The position numbers were made by a program, and so were the translations under genes. From an uncultured Chitinophagales bacterium (GTDB lineage Bacteria; Bacteroidota; Bacteroidia; Chitinophagales; UBA2359), in NCBI GenBank assembly GCA_937927195.1, contig CALBCY010000094.1:1-64000 (forward strand): 64,000 bases of DNA, given 5' to 3'. This document shows positions 9,907-17,816 of this stretch, one piece after another (the first letter of the stretch is position 1; each line of letters starts with the position of its first letter). The notes below the pieces were generated by a model that saw only the letters and a program-made list of their open reading frames with translations, was not told the DNA's origin and did no database searches.

Positions 9907-11670
9907 ATGAAATTTTTCAGTAATCTTTTGGTGGTTTTGCTTTTGGCAAGTGGGGCTAGTTTTGCTCAAATTCCTTTGGATCCCCTAGGAAATCTCGAAT
10001 ACGATCAGCTTTTATCTGATGTTTGGGGCTATGTTGACAATGGCACCGAATACGCTTTGGTTGGTGTTAGAAATGGTACTTCCATTGTAAATGTTTCGGA
10101 TCCTTGTAATCCATTTGAAGTGGATTTTGTGGACGGGCCAAATACCATTTGGAGAGATATAAAAACTTGGGGCAATTATGCCTATGTTACAAACGAGGGG
10201 GATGAGGGCATCAAAATAATTGATTTGAGTAATCTACCAGGACCCGTTTCAAGTTCCAATTGGGATGGCGGCTTGTATGCTAATTCGCAAAATGGCTTTG
10301 TTAGTTTTGAAACTTCTCACAATATTTTTATCGATGAGAATGGCATTGGATACATTGTTGGGGCAAACTTTGGCAATAGAGGTTGCATAATTATTGACAT
10401 TGCGGCAAATCCATTAAATCCACCAATTTTAAATATTTACAATGACAATTATGTTCACGATGTCTTTGTTAGAGGCGACACAATGTGGTTGTCAGAAATT
10501 AATGCTGGAAGAATGGCCATATTTGATGTAAGTGACAAAACAAATCTTCAATTAATAGGCTTGGCCAATACTCCTGATGGAGCTGCTCACAATGCATGGG
10601 TTTCCGATGACAATAATTATATGTTCACTACTGATGAAACTGGTGGAGGGAAAGTAACTTGCTTTAACGTTAGCAATCTATCTAATATATTTATTGAAGA
10701 CGTTTATGTTTCAAGCCTAGGAGGAAACGATGCTGTCCCGCACAATGTTCACGTCTTGGGCGATTACCTGGTTACCTCTCACTACCACGATGGAATTACA
10801 ATTGTCGATATTTCAAACCCATCAAATTTAGTAGAGGTGGATGCTCATGATACCAGCCCAAATTATTCAGGACAAGGATTCGAAGGTTGTTGGGGAGCAT
10901 ATCCTTATTTACCTTCTGGTCGAATGTTGGCAACAGACCAACAAGAAGGGCTTTTCATTTATGGGGATGCCAGCACTGAATGTATTCAAAGATTGGAAGT
11001 GCAATTCAAAGTATTATTGGAAGGCCCATTGGATGGAAATACCATGCAAACCAATTTGGGCAATTTGATTCCTTTGCAACAACCTTATGGTTCAAGCCCA
11101 TTTAATTATGCAGGAACGGAAACCTTAACAAATATTCCTGCCAATATGGTTGATTGGGTTCTGGTTGAAGTTAGAAACAATGTTACACCTAATATTAGTG
11201 GTGCTCGTTCAACCACAACCTTAGCAACAAAAGCTGGAATATTATTGAATGATGGCAGAATCGTAGATCTGGATGGAGTTTCAGCCCTTACCTTTAATAA
11301 CCTAGATCCTTCTGACGCTTATTACTTTTGTATTCGCCATAGAAATCATTTAGACATATTGACATCGATTCCTCTAAACAGTTCTAATGGATCTGTGGTT
11401 TATGACTTCACAGACAATGATTCTAAAGCATTGGGACCATCTCAACTCAAATCAATGGGTTTTGGAAAGTATGCCATGTATGCCGGAGAGTTCAATTCTG
11501 ATGGAAATATTCAAAATACGGACAGAGATTCTTGGAAGTCAGATCCTGCAATACTTAATACATACAATTTAAATGATGGTAATTTGGATGGAACAGTTCA
11601 GGTAACGGATTATGACAGATGGTATGAAAATAGAACCAAAGCCGGAGTTGCAGAAATTGATTTTAATTAG
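9907..11670 (+). CDS. LVIVD-repeat, choice-of-anchor B-type secreted protein
   Basis: A 587-residue protein with signal peptide ('LLVVLLLASGASFAQ'). Residues 25-360 form LVIVD-type beta-propeller repeats ('GTSIVNVSDPCNPFEVDFVD', 'GIKIIDLSNL', 'GITIVDISNPSNLVEVD') and match the choice-of-anchor B family, with conserved 'SHNIFIDENG', 'HDVFVRGD' and 'FTTDETGGG' segments. From about residue 360 it carries the same roughly 220-residue module as the protein at 3429-4577, including 'LQQPYGSSPFNYAG', 'NMVDWVLVEVR', 'KAGILLNDGRIVDLDG' and two dockerin-like loops ('EFNSDGNIQNTDRDSW', 'DGNLDGTVQVTDYDRW'). The propeller probably mediates surface interactions. No enzyme motif is visible. The shared tail suggests a common anchoring or sorting role. 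Confidence 0.85.
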   Translation: MKFFSNLLVVLLLASGASFAQIPLDPLGNLEYDQLLSDVWGYVDNGTEYALVGVRNGTSIVNVSDPCNPFEVDFVDGPNTIWRDIKTWGNYAYVTNEGDEGIKIIDLSNLPGPVSSSNWDGGLYANSQNGFVSFETSHNIFIDENGIGYIVGANFGNRGCIIIDIAANPLNPPILNIYNDNYVHDVFVRGDTMWLSEINAGRMAIFDVSDKTNLQLIGLANTPDGAAHNAWVSDDNNYMFTTDETGGGKVTCFNVSNLSNIFIEDVYVSSLGGNDAVPHNVHVLGDYLVTSHYHDGITIVDISNPSNLVEVDAHDTSPNYSGQGFEGCWGAYPYLPSGRMLATDQQEGLFIYGDASTECIQRLEVQFKVLLEGPLDGNTMQTNLGNLIPLQQPYGSSPFNYAGTETLTNIPANMVDWVLVEVRNNVTPNISGARSTTTLATKAGILLNDGRIVDLDGVSALTFNNLDPSDAYYFCIRHRNHLDILTSIPLNSSNGSVVYDFTDNDSKALGPSQLKSMGFGKYAMYAGEFNSDGNIQNTDRDSWKSDPAILNTYNLNDGNLDGTVQVTDYDRWYENRTKAGVAEIDFN

Positions 11671-11787
11671 TAATGTTTGGGCTTACTTATTTGTAATAGA
11701 CTTGGAACGGATTGGTTTGGGAATATCGATCAATGAAACCAGAGTCATGCCCAATCGGGCTTGGCACATATCCCAGAAACAAATTTT

Positions 11788-12573
11788 TCAGTAATCATCG
11801 TGAGGATAGTGGTTGATCTTTACTTTCCATAAACCTGCTTTTTTTTCCAGCAGGTAATACTGCTGATTAAGTTGGTCATAAATGGTTGGATAATCATTGA
11901 TTTTAGGATCAAACCATCTTAAATACCAATATTCTTTAGAGTTGACCTCGGCTATGTTTTTATCCAATTTGGTAACTTTGCTTTCTATTATTTGATAAGT
12001 AGATGGATTCCATTTGTTGCTAACAATCCATCCTTTAGAGATATGCAATTGGAGGATGTGAAAAATTCGTTTAAATGCAGGACCGTCGGTCGAGAAGTAT
12101 TTTTCAAGTGATTTTGAATCCAGTTCCGGCAATCTTTGATAAGACCTGTATTCTGCAGCGACTGCCTTTTCAACCACTTCTAAAATCGTTTGGTATTCAT
12201 CATTGATGTTGAAATTGACTTCCTGCTTTTTTTGATCGACAAAATCATACCAGTTTATATAATTGCAAAACAAACACAGTTTATTCAGGGTTTTTAATCG
12301 CCTTTGATCCAACTTCGCTGGAATAAGGTATCCATGTTTAAAAATTCGTTCAAGGGTGCTAATACTAATGGTTCTACCAATTTCATTCTTATACCGCTCC
12401 TCAACCAATTTGCTCTGGTCGATTTTGGTTTCGATGAATTTTGACATTAAGCTGAATTGGCTTTGAGTCCAATCTGCTATAATTGGACTGATAGAGTATT
12501 TCTGAAAATCAGCTTTTGCCGATTGAAGCGTTTCAGACTTCAAAAGTTCAAAAAATTCTTTATTTGAGTTCAT
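11788..12573 (-). CDS. Putative HTH-like plus NTF2/IMS-like protein
   Basis: A 261-residue soluble protein. The N-terminal half contains 'IGRTISISTLERIFKHGYL' and 'TLNKLCLFCNYINWYDFV' (about residues 65-115), a helical pattern that recurs at the N-terminus of many Bacteroidetes proteins and may be a DNA-binding domain. The C-terminal 140 residues, with 'KNIAEVNSKEYWYLRWFD', 'YDQLNQQYYLLEKKAGLW' and 'KVKINHY', resemble the NTF2-like fold of IMS/ARC6-type domains. No function is established. Its start lies 14 bp from a cluster of TGTTCAT/ATGAACA half-sites, so autoregulation is plausible but is inference. It converges on the LVIVD gene. Confidence 0.6.
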   Translation of the reverse strand: MNSNKEFFELLKSETLQSAKADFQKYSISPIIADWTQSQFSLMSKFIETKIDQSKLVEERYKNEIGRTISISTLERIFKHGYLIPAKLDQRRLKTLNKLCLFCNYINWYDFVDQKKQEVNFNINDEYQTILEVVEKAVAAEYRSYQRLPELDSKSLEKYFSTDGPAFKRIFHILQLHISKGWIVSNKWNPSTYQIIESKVTKLDKNIAEVNSKEYWYLRWFDPKINDYPTIYDQLNQQYYLLEKKAGLWKVKINHYPHDDY

Positions 12574-12586
12574 TCGTTTTGATCAA

Positions 12587-12634
12587 TTGTTCATAAATTT
12601 AGCTGTTCATAAGTTATGAACAAAATATGAACAG
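12587..12634. promoter_or_regulatory. Operator-like cluster of four half-sites
   Basis: A perfect 19-bp inverted repeat, TGTTCATAA-g-TTATGAACA (12604-12622), is flanked by a further TGTTCATAA to the left (12588-12596) and ATATGAACA to the right (12625-12633). The block sits between the start of the 261-residue protein (leftward) and a rightward promoter whose TTTG element begins at 12641. This is the layout of a regulator-binding site controlling one or both divergent transcripts. Confidence 0.55.
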
Positions 12635-12640
12635 GTACTT

Positions 12641-12673
12641 TTTGTCTAAACATTCTATTAAATATTACTTTCG
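12641..12673 (+). promoter_or_regulatory. Bacteroidetes-type promoter
   Basis: TTTG at 12641-12644, a 21-nt spacer, then TACTTTCG at 12666-12673, one mismatch from TAnnTTTG. The spacing equals that of the promoter at 36178-36210. It directs transcription rightward into a region without a convincing ORF. Confidence 0.5.
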
Positions 12674-12679
12674 TAATCA

Positions 12680-12936
12680 ACGGAAGAATACGTAATTGAA
12701 AATATTAACAATGAATGGCTGTTATAATGGTTTTTAGAGTTTAAAGTCTTCTAATACTTACTTATCAGAATGTTTATACTCATAGCAAATTCACTTACAA
12801 CCCAAAAACTATTAAAGTAGATTTACCCAATAAACGCCGTTAACAGCGGTTTTCAATGTTCCAATGCCATTTAGGAAACCCAATTTCAAGGAACATTTAA
12901 AGCTGCCTCTCTCCCAGGAGGCAGCTTTTTCTTTTT
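12680..12936 (+). ncRNA. Candidate structured small RNA
   Basis: About 250 nt run from the predicted promoter to a strong intrinsic terminator without a credible coding region. The only open frames are three mini-ORFs of 8, 16 and 14 codons (starting at 12712, 12770 and 12857). A stem AATGTTCC (12855-12862) with GGAACATT (12890-12897) lies directly before the terminator hairpin, giving a two-hairpin 3' end as seen in many regulatory RNAs. It does not show tmRNA, RNase P, SRP or 6S hallmarks that I can recognise. The alternative is a long leader with an attenuator for dxr, which begins 171 bp after the terminator. Confidence 0.4.
12899..12936 (+). terminator. Strong rho-independent terminator
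   Basis: 11-bp perfect stem AAAGCTGCCTC (12899-12909) / GAGGCAGCTTT (12918-12928) with an 8-nt loop and a T-rich tail. No annotated gene ends just upstream on this strand. Confidence 0.85.
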
Positions 12937-13107
12937 AATTGATCATTGGTTAAACCTCATCGATGTCAAAATAAGGTTTATGGTTTATATCCATTATTAA
13001 ATAGAATTCTCCAAAGGTTTTTTTATAAGATTCTGTTATTTTACTGGGCTTAAAGCTTTGGCAATTGGTTTTTTGCTATTTTTAGGGTTCATTAGCATTC
13101 CATCATT

Positions 13108-14271
13108 TTGAATAAGAAAAAGATTGCCATTCTCGGTTCCACTGGATCTATTGGAACCCAAGCCCTTGAAGTTATAGAAGAACAAGCTGCCCATTTTGAG
13201 GTAAGCGTCCTTACCGCGAATACCAATTCTGATTTACTAATCGAACAAGCCAAAAAGTTCAATCCCAATGCAGTTGTCATTGTCGATAAGTCCAAGTTTG
13301 CTGCAGTTCGGGATGAATTGTTCGATTTGGGTATTAAAGTCTTTGCTGGTCAAGAAGCTTTAGAGCAAGTTGTTGAAATGGATGGGATAGACATGGTTTT
13401 AACTGCTTTGGTTGGATATTCAGGGCTTAAACCAACAATCAGTGCCATTAAGAGCAGAAAGCCAATAGCTTTAGCGAATAAAGAAACGATGGTTGTTGCT
13501 GGTGAAATGATTACCAAACTGGCAAGAGCAAATGGGGTCAATATTTATCCTGTCGATTCGGAGCATTCTGCTATATTTCAATGTCTGGAGGGAGAATGGG
13601 AAAATCCTGTTGAAAAAATCATTTTGACTGCTTCTGGTGGTCCTTTTCGTGGAATGAAAAGAGCGGAGCTTGAAAAGGTAAGCAAGGCTCAAGCACTTAA
13701 ACATCCAAATTGGGAGATGGGCGCTAAAATAACCATCGATTCTGCTAGTATGATGAACAAAGGCCTTGAAGTTATTGAAGCCAAATGGTTGTTTAATTTA
13801 AAAAGAGAACAAATAGAAGTCATCGTTCATCCTGAATCAATCATCCATTCAATGGTACAGTTTGAAGATTCTTGTATCAAAGCACAAATGGGGCTTCCTG
13901 ATATGAAATTGCCCATACAATATGCACTCGCTTATCCAAAAAGATTAAAATCTAGCTTCAAGAGATTTAACTTTCTCGATTATCCTAGTCTTAACTTTGA
14001 ACAACCAGATTTACAAAACTTTCGTAATTTACAACTGGCTTTTGATGCTTTGGATAAAGGAGGGAACATGCCCTGCATTTTAAATGCAGCGAATGAAATT
14101 GCTGTAGCAGCGTTTTTGAATGATGAAATTGGCTTTTTGCAAATGTCCGATGTTATAGAAAATACCATGCAAAAAGCAGATTTCATAGCAAAACCGAATA
14201 TTGATGATTATCAACTAACTGATGATATGTCCAGAAAATTGACCAGAGAGTTTATCGAAAAAAAATCTTAA
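13108..14271 (+). CDS. dxr: 1-deoxy-D-xylulose-5-phosphate reductoisomerase
   Basis: Converts 1-deoxy-D-xylulose 5-phosphate to 2-C-methyl-D-erythritol 4-phosphate with NADPH and a divalent metal, the first committed step of the MEP isoprenoid pathway in the cytoplasm. The 387-residue protein has the NADPH-binding 'GSTGSIG' (residues 10-16), 'ANKETMVVAGE', the metal and substrate site 'PVDSEHSAIFQCLEG', 'SGGPFRG', 'HPNWEMGAKITIDSASMMNK' and 'VHPESIIHSMVQFEDS'. Length is normal. The start is a TTG at 13108: an in-frame stop lies only a few codons upstream, there is no ATG before the conserved 'KKIAILGSTG', and the TTG start gives the usual N-terminus. It is followed after 3 bp by the double TonB-domain gene, so the two are likely cotranscribed. 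Confidence 0.96.
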   Translation: MNKKKIAILGSTGSIGTQALEVIEEQAAHFEVSVLTANTNSDLLIEQAKKFNPNAVVIVDKSKFAAVRDELFDLGIKVFAGQEALEQVVEMDGIDMVLTALVGYSGLKPTISAIKSRKPIALANKETMVVAGEMITKLARANGVNIYPVDSEHSAIFQCLEGEWENPVEKIILTASGGPFRGMKRAELEKVSKAQALKHPNWEMGAKITIDSASMMNKGLEVIEAKWLFNLKREQIEVIVHPESIIHSMVQFEDSCIKAQMGLPDMKLPIQYALAYPKRLKSSFKRFNFLDYPSLNFEQPDLQNFRNLQLAFDALDKGGNMPCILNAANEIAVAAFLNDEIGFLQMSDVIENTMQKADFIAKPNIDDYQLTDDMSRKLTREFIEKKS

Positions 14272-14274
14272 TAA

Positions 14275-15066
14275 ATGAAAAATTTTGTTTTACTCTTTTG
14301 CTTATGTTTTCCAGCTTTTCTTTTTGCTCAAGACAAAGCTGTCTCAAATGAAAATAACCATAAACCAGAAATGGTAATGGTCGAAAAAATGCCTGAATTT
14401 CCAGGGGGTGTTGATTCTTTGATGAAATTTATTTATTCAAATCTGAAATATCCTGAACAGGCCAATTCCAACAAAACCGAGGGACTCTGCGTAGTTAATT
14501 TCATCGTCATTGAAGATGGAAGCATCATCAATCAAAAATTGGTAGATGACATAGGTTTTGGTTGTGGAGCAGAAGCTTTAAGAGTCGTTGGAATGATGCC
14601 AAATTGGCAACCAGGTATGCAAAAGGGGGAGCCAGTAAAAGTTTCTTACAATTTACCGATAAGATTTACTTTGGACCCCGAGCAAATCAATGAAGAAAAG
14701 AAAGCCATAATCGATGAAGACCCTATTTTTAATGTAGTGGATGAAATGCCAGAATTTCCGGGAGGAGAAGAGGCAATAGCCAGTTTTATTGAATCCAACC
14801 TTCAATATCCTGAAAAGGCATTGAGTATTGGAATTGATGGGATGGTTGTTATTGGAATTGTTATTGATGAAAATGGAATGGTTACAGCGCCAGAGATCAA
14901 ACGAGACATCGGATTGGGCTGCGGAGCAGAAGGCCTTAGAATCGTATCGTTGTTTCCTAATTGGACTCCGGGCAAACAGAAAGGGGAAGCAGTGAAAGTT
15001 CAACGAAATATTATCATCGATTTTAACAAAAAGAAGTATAAAAAATCTTTAAAAAAGAAGAAATAA
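14275..15066 (+). CDS. Exported protein with two tandem TonB C-terminal domains
   Basis: A 263-residue protein with a signal peptide ('FVLLFCLCFPAFLFAQ') and two copies of the TonB C-terminal fold. Copy one (about 38-130) has 'MPEFPGGVDSLMKFI', 'LKYPEQA' and 'GFGCGAEALRVVGMMPNW'. Copy two (about 158-252) has 'MPEFPGGEEAIASFI', 'LQYPEKA' and 'GLGCGAEGLRIVSLFPNW'. There is no N-terminal membrane anchor plus proline-rich spacer as in true TonB, so it is probably a free periplasmic TonB-like protein rather than an energy transducer. Such proteins are common in Bacteroidetes. It ends in a lysine-rich tail. It sits 3 bp after dxr and 36 bp before the MORN lipoprotein. Confidence 0.85.
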   Translation: MKNFVLLFCLCFPAFLFAQDKAVSNENNHKPEMVMVEKMPEFPGGVDSLMKFIYSNLKYPEQANSNKTEGLCVVNFIVIEDGSIINQKLVDDIGFGCGAEALRVVGMMPNWQPGMQKGEPVKVSYNLPIRFTLDPEQINEEKKAIIDEDPIFNVVDEMPEFPGGEEAIASFIESNLQYPEKALSIGIDGMVVIGIVIDENGMVTAPEIKRDIGLGCGAEGLRIVSLFPNWTPGKQKGEAVKVQRNIIIDFNKKKYKKSLKKKK

Positions 15067-15102
15067 ATTATTTTACGATCGTAAATAGAAAATTTTTAGG
15101 AA

Positions 15103-15720
15103 ATGAATAAACTAAACTATGCTGGACTTTTGATTTTTTTCTTTGCAATTACTGCTTCGGTGGTTTCTTGCAAATCTGATACAGCGAATAAAAATTATGT
15201 AAAGTCAAAAAGAGTAGATAAAAGCGCAGCCAATCAGTTTCCAACTGAACCAATAGTAGAATTAGGGAGTTTGAAATATGAAGATGTTAATGGCAAAAGA
15301 GTTGCTCAGTCTGAAGGTAAGCCATTTACTGGAGTAGCCGTTACGAAATTGCCCAATGGAACCGTTTATACCTCCGAAACATTTATGGAAGGCCTGAAAA
15401 AAGGACCTTATAAAATCTGGCATTCAAACGGGAAATTATATCAAGAGGGAACCACTTTAAATGATTTGAATGACGGTCTGTACAAAGAGTATTATGAAGG
15501 TGGACAGATTAAGTACGAATACCATTACAAAAGGGGAAGAAAGGTTGATGTTTGGAAATCTTGGTACGAAAACGGTCAACAATGGACTTCAAGAGATTTT
15601 AAAAATGACAAGCTTGATGGAAAGGTTTTGGTTTGGGATACAGATGGAACCTTGACCAAAGAATATACTTATGTCAATGGTGCTCTTATAGACAAACAAC
15701 TGTACTTTGAAGAAGAATAA
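15103..15720 (+). CDS. MORN-repeat lipoprotein (YwqK-like)
   Basis: A 205-residue lipoprotein with lipobox 'SVVSC' (Cys near residue 23). Residues 60-200 consist of MORN-variant repeats: 'GKPFTGVAVTKLPNGTVY', 'KGPYKIWHSNGKLYQEG', 'DGLYKEYYEGGQIKYEY', 'VDVWKSWYENGQQW' and 'DGKVLVWDTDGTLTKEY'. Proteins of this type are often auto-annotated as YwqK-family antitoxins, but there is no toxin gene next to it, so that label should not be taken as function. It is probably the third gene of a dxr transcript, closed by the terminator at 15762. Confidence 0.85.
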   Translation: MNKLNYAGLLIFFFAITASVVSCKSDTANKNYVKSKRVDKSAANQFPTEPIVELGSLKYEDVNGKRVAQSEGKPFTGVAVTKLPNGTVYTSETFMEGLKKGPYKIWHSNGKLYQEGTTLNDLNDGLYKEYYEGGQIKYEYHYKRGRKVDVWKSWYENGQQWTSRDFKNDKLDGKVLVWDTDGTLTKEYTYVNGALIDKQLYFEEE

Positions 15721-15761
15721 ATACTGTCAATAAGTAAAAAAAGTTTTACGCAAAAGAAATA

Positions 15762-15820
15762 AAAGCCCCCACATCGAAAATAAATTTTCTATGTGGGGGC
15801 TTTCTATGTGGGGGCTTTTA
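15762..15820 (+). terminator. Terminator with duplicated downstream arm
   Basis: AAAGCCCCCACAT (15762-15774) pairs perfectly with ATGTGGGGGCTTT (15791-15803). The 15-bp unit TTCTATGTGGGGGCT occurs twice in tandem (15788-15802 and 15803-15817), so either copy can close the hairpin. A third degenerate 'GTGAGGGCTTTTTTTT' follows. Confidence 0.8.
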
Positions 15821-15956
15821 TTTTGAGGTATTGTGAGGGCTTTTTTTTCTTTTAAAGGAGATTGATCATTTTAACTCATCTAATGAGGCGATTACGAGGG
15901 GCAAATTTTCATTTTTCAAATACTGTTTGAAAGGCCATTCATTGAATGCTACATCC

Positions 15957-16664
15957 CTAAAACAATTCCGTTGTATGCATCACTTTCAGGGATAGCTTTT
16001 CTTTCATTATGTATTTTTTAAAATAACTCACCGCTACAACATCAGCATCCACAAAATATTCAGCATCAGATTTGAAGGCAATCTCTTGGTAAAAATCTGA
16101 AATAATTTTCTCACTTAATTCATTATAAAACAAGGTTTGAATACTATTGGCGCTAAGAATTCTGTTGTCTTGAATTTCAGTAAATATAGAAGCAGATTGA
16201 TAATCAATAATATGTTTTAAGGCTTTAAAAGTTTTATTGCGGTAGACATTGGATGGATAATCACAAATTGAAAAATTACCGGTGCAGCTGAGTGGAATGA
16301 TAGATTTGTCTAAGATATTCACCATAAAATCTGTTAACTCCAATAGTTTCGATTTTATAATTCTTACCCTGCTTTGCATGATCGGTTTCCATTCATGATT
16401 GGCTAAATTTTCTTGAACGAATTCCAGGCAAGAGACATCTGGGCAAACAATGTAATCGTGATTGAAATGGTCATGGATGAATTTTTCCAAGACCATGCCT
16501 TCCAAGTTGAATCGGCCAATTCGATTTAGCCATCGGCCACAGCATGTTTGATTTTGATTGTAAGAAACTTCGCATCCTTCCCGCTCCAAAATTTGTAATG
16601 TCCTGATTCCAATTTCAGGAAAAAACAAATCAACGGAGCATGGAATGAATAGCGCTACTTTCAT
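15957..16664 (-). CDS. LutA-like CCG-domain protein with degenerate second half
   Basis: A 235-residue protein aligned to the (Fe-S)-binding/LutA (YkgE) family, whose members act with LutB and LutC in lactate oxidation. The N-terminal half keeps the family pattern: 'LFIPCSVDLFFPEIGIRTL', then 'QTCCGRWLNRIGR' and 'CPDVSC'. In the second half the usual Cys-Cys-Gly motif is absent ('NRILSANSIQTLF' at that place) and only 'SCTGN' remains, although the C-terminal 'LKVMHTTELF' is conserved. There is no LutB or LutC neighbour. Ten bp upstream lies the glutathione peroxidase gene, so the pair is probably an operon. The protein may have lost or changed cofactor binding. Confidence 0.7.
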   Translation of the reverse strand: MKVALFIPCSVDLFFPEIGIRTLQILEREGCEVSYNQNQTCCGRWLNRIGRFNLEGMVLEKFIHDHFNHDYIVCPDVSCLEFVQENLANHEWKPIMQSRVRIIKSKLLELTDFMVNILDKSIIPLSCTGNFSICDYPSNVYRNKTFKALKHIIDYQSASIFTEIQDNRILSANSIQTLFYNELSEKIISDFYQEIAFKSDAEYFVDADVVAVSYFKKYIMKEKLSLKVMHTTELF

Positions 16665-16674
16665 TGTTTCACCT

Positions 16675-17169
16675 CTATTTTGCCAATAATTTCTCTATCG
16701 CTTTGGCTATTTTCTTTGAAGATGGTTTTGTGGTTGAAAGGTAATAATCGTAAACGTGCCCCTCTTTGTCAATCAGGTATTTTTGAAAATTCCATTTGGG
16801 TGAAATATTGACGCTCCCATTCAGTTTCTTGCTAGAAAGAAATTGAAACAATTCACTGGCATCTTTGCCTTTTACAACTGTTTTTTCAAAAAGTGGAAAT
16901 GTAACACCGTAATTGATTTCACAAAAACTTGTAATTTCATTGGCCTTTAAAGGCTCTTGTCCACCAAAATCATTTGATGGAAATCCCAAGACAGTAAATC
17001 CTTCCTCTTTGTATTTTTGATACAGTTCTTCCAACTCCTTATATTGTGGCGTAAAACCACATTCAGATGCGGTATTTACAATTAAAATAACCTGATCTTT
17101 AAAGCTTGAAAGGTCTGTGTCCTGACCTTTAATATTTTTAACCTTAAATTGATGTATGCTTTTTTCCAT
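16675..17169 (-). CDS. Glutathione peroxidase family (thiol peroxidase)
   Basis: Reduces hydrogen or lipid peroxides. Bacterial enzymes of this type usually use thioredoxin instead of glutathione. The three family motifs are present: 'VNTASECGFTPQY' with the peroxidatic Cys at about residue 37 (a Cys, not selenocysteine), 'GFPSNDFGGQEP', and 'WNFQKYLI'. The 164-residue length is normal. The ATG at 17169 is preferred over a TTG seven codons upstream. It is the first gene of a likely two-gene operon with the LutA-like protein, which suggests an oxidative-stress or redox setting. Confidence 0.93.
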   Translation of the reverse strand: MEKSIHQFKVKNIKGQDTDLSSFKDQVILIVNTASECGFTPQYKELEELYQKYKEEGFTVLGFPSNDFGGQEPLKANEITSFCEINYGVTFPLFEKTVVKGKDASELFQFLSSKKLNGSVNISPKWNFQKYLIDKEGHVYDYYLSTTKPSSKKIAKAIEKLLAK

Positions 17170-17284
17170 TAATTGACGATATTTTATCAAAATTTAATAA
17201 TTTTCACTCTCATAATAAACCATTTTAAAGGTGAAAAGGTCATAATTTTGGGAAGTTTTTTTTAAAATAAAACATTTAATTCAA

Positions 17285-17800
17285 ATGAAGAATTTTTTAG
17301 TGTATATATTATTGGCAAGTAGCTGTTTAGCAATGTCTTGCCAAGCTCAGACAAAGGTTAAAAATCCTAGTTTCGCTTTGATGTTGAAAACATTACTTTC
17401 ACATACGGTAGAGGAAGTCAATGTAAATGACTTGGAAAACCCTGAAGATTATATTTTGTTGGATGCTCGTGAAATGGAAGAGTTTGAAACAAGTCATATA
17501 GAAGGAGCAACATGGGTTGGATACGACGATTTTAATATGGATAGGGTAGCCGAGATCGCTAAAGACAAAAAAATATTGGTTTATTGCTCAGTTGGCTACA
17601 GAAGTGAAAAAGTAAGTGAGCAGTTACTCGATGCAGGTTTTGAAGATGTTGCCAATTTATATGGTGGAATATTTGAATGGGTCAATTCGGGCAATGAAGT
17701 TGTCGCAGATGAAGGAAAGCCAACAACCAAAGTTCATGCCTATGACAAAGTATGGGGCGTTTGGTTGGACATTCCTTATGAATACAAAATGTTTAAGTAA
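17285..17800 (+). CDS. Rhodanese-like lipoprotein
   Basis: A 171-residue protein with signal sequence and lipobox-like 'LAMSC' (Cys 19), so probably a periplasm-facing lipoprotein. It holds a single rhodanese domain: 'YILLDAREMEEFETSHIEGA' and the active-site loop 'VYCSVGYRSEKV' with the sulfur-carrying Cys at about residue 101, then 'LYGGIFEWVNSG'. Such domains move sulfane sulfur or act as redox switches. The acceptor is unknown. It is divergent from the peroxidase gene with a 115-bp gap. Confidence 0.9.
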   Translation: MKNFLVYILLASSCLAMSCQAQTKVKNPSFALMLKTLLSHTVEEVNVNDLENPEDYILLDAREMEEFETSHIEGATWVGYDDFNMDRVAEIAKDKKILVYCSVGYRSEKVSEQLLDAGFEDVANLYGGIFEWVNSGNEVVADEGKPTTKVHAYDKVWGVWLDIPYEYKMFK

Positions 17801-17816
17801 GCTTTTTAAGGCTGAT

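Noticed and set aside
9664-9969. 101-codon minus-strand frame
   Set aside because: It overlaps the signal peptide of the LVIVD gene in antisense and shows no family pattern.
15103-15720. Toxin-antitoxin label for the MORN lipoprotein
   Set aside because: There is no toxin gene next to it and it has a lipoprotein signal. The label is an annotation habit.
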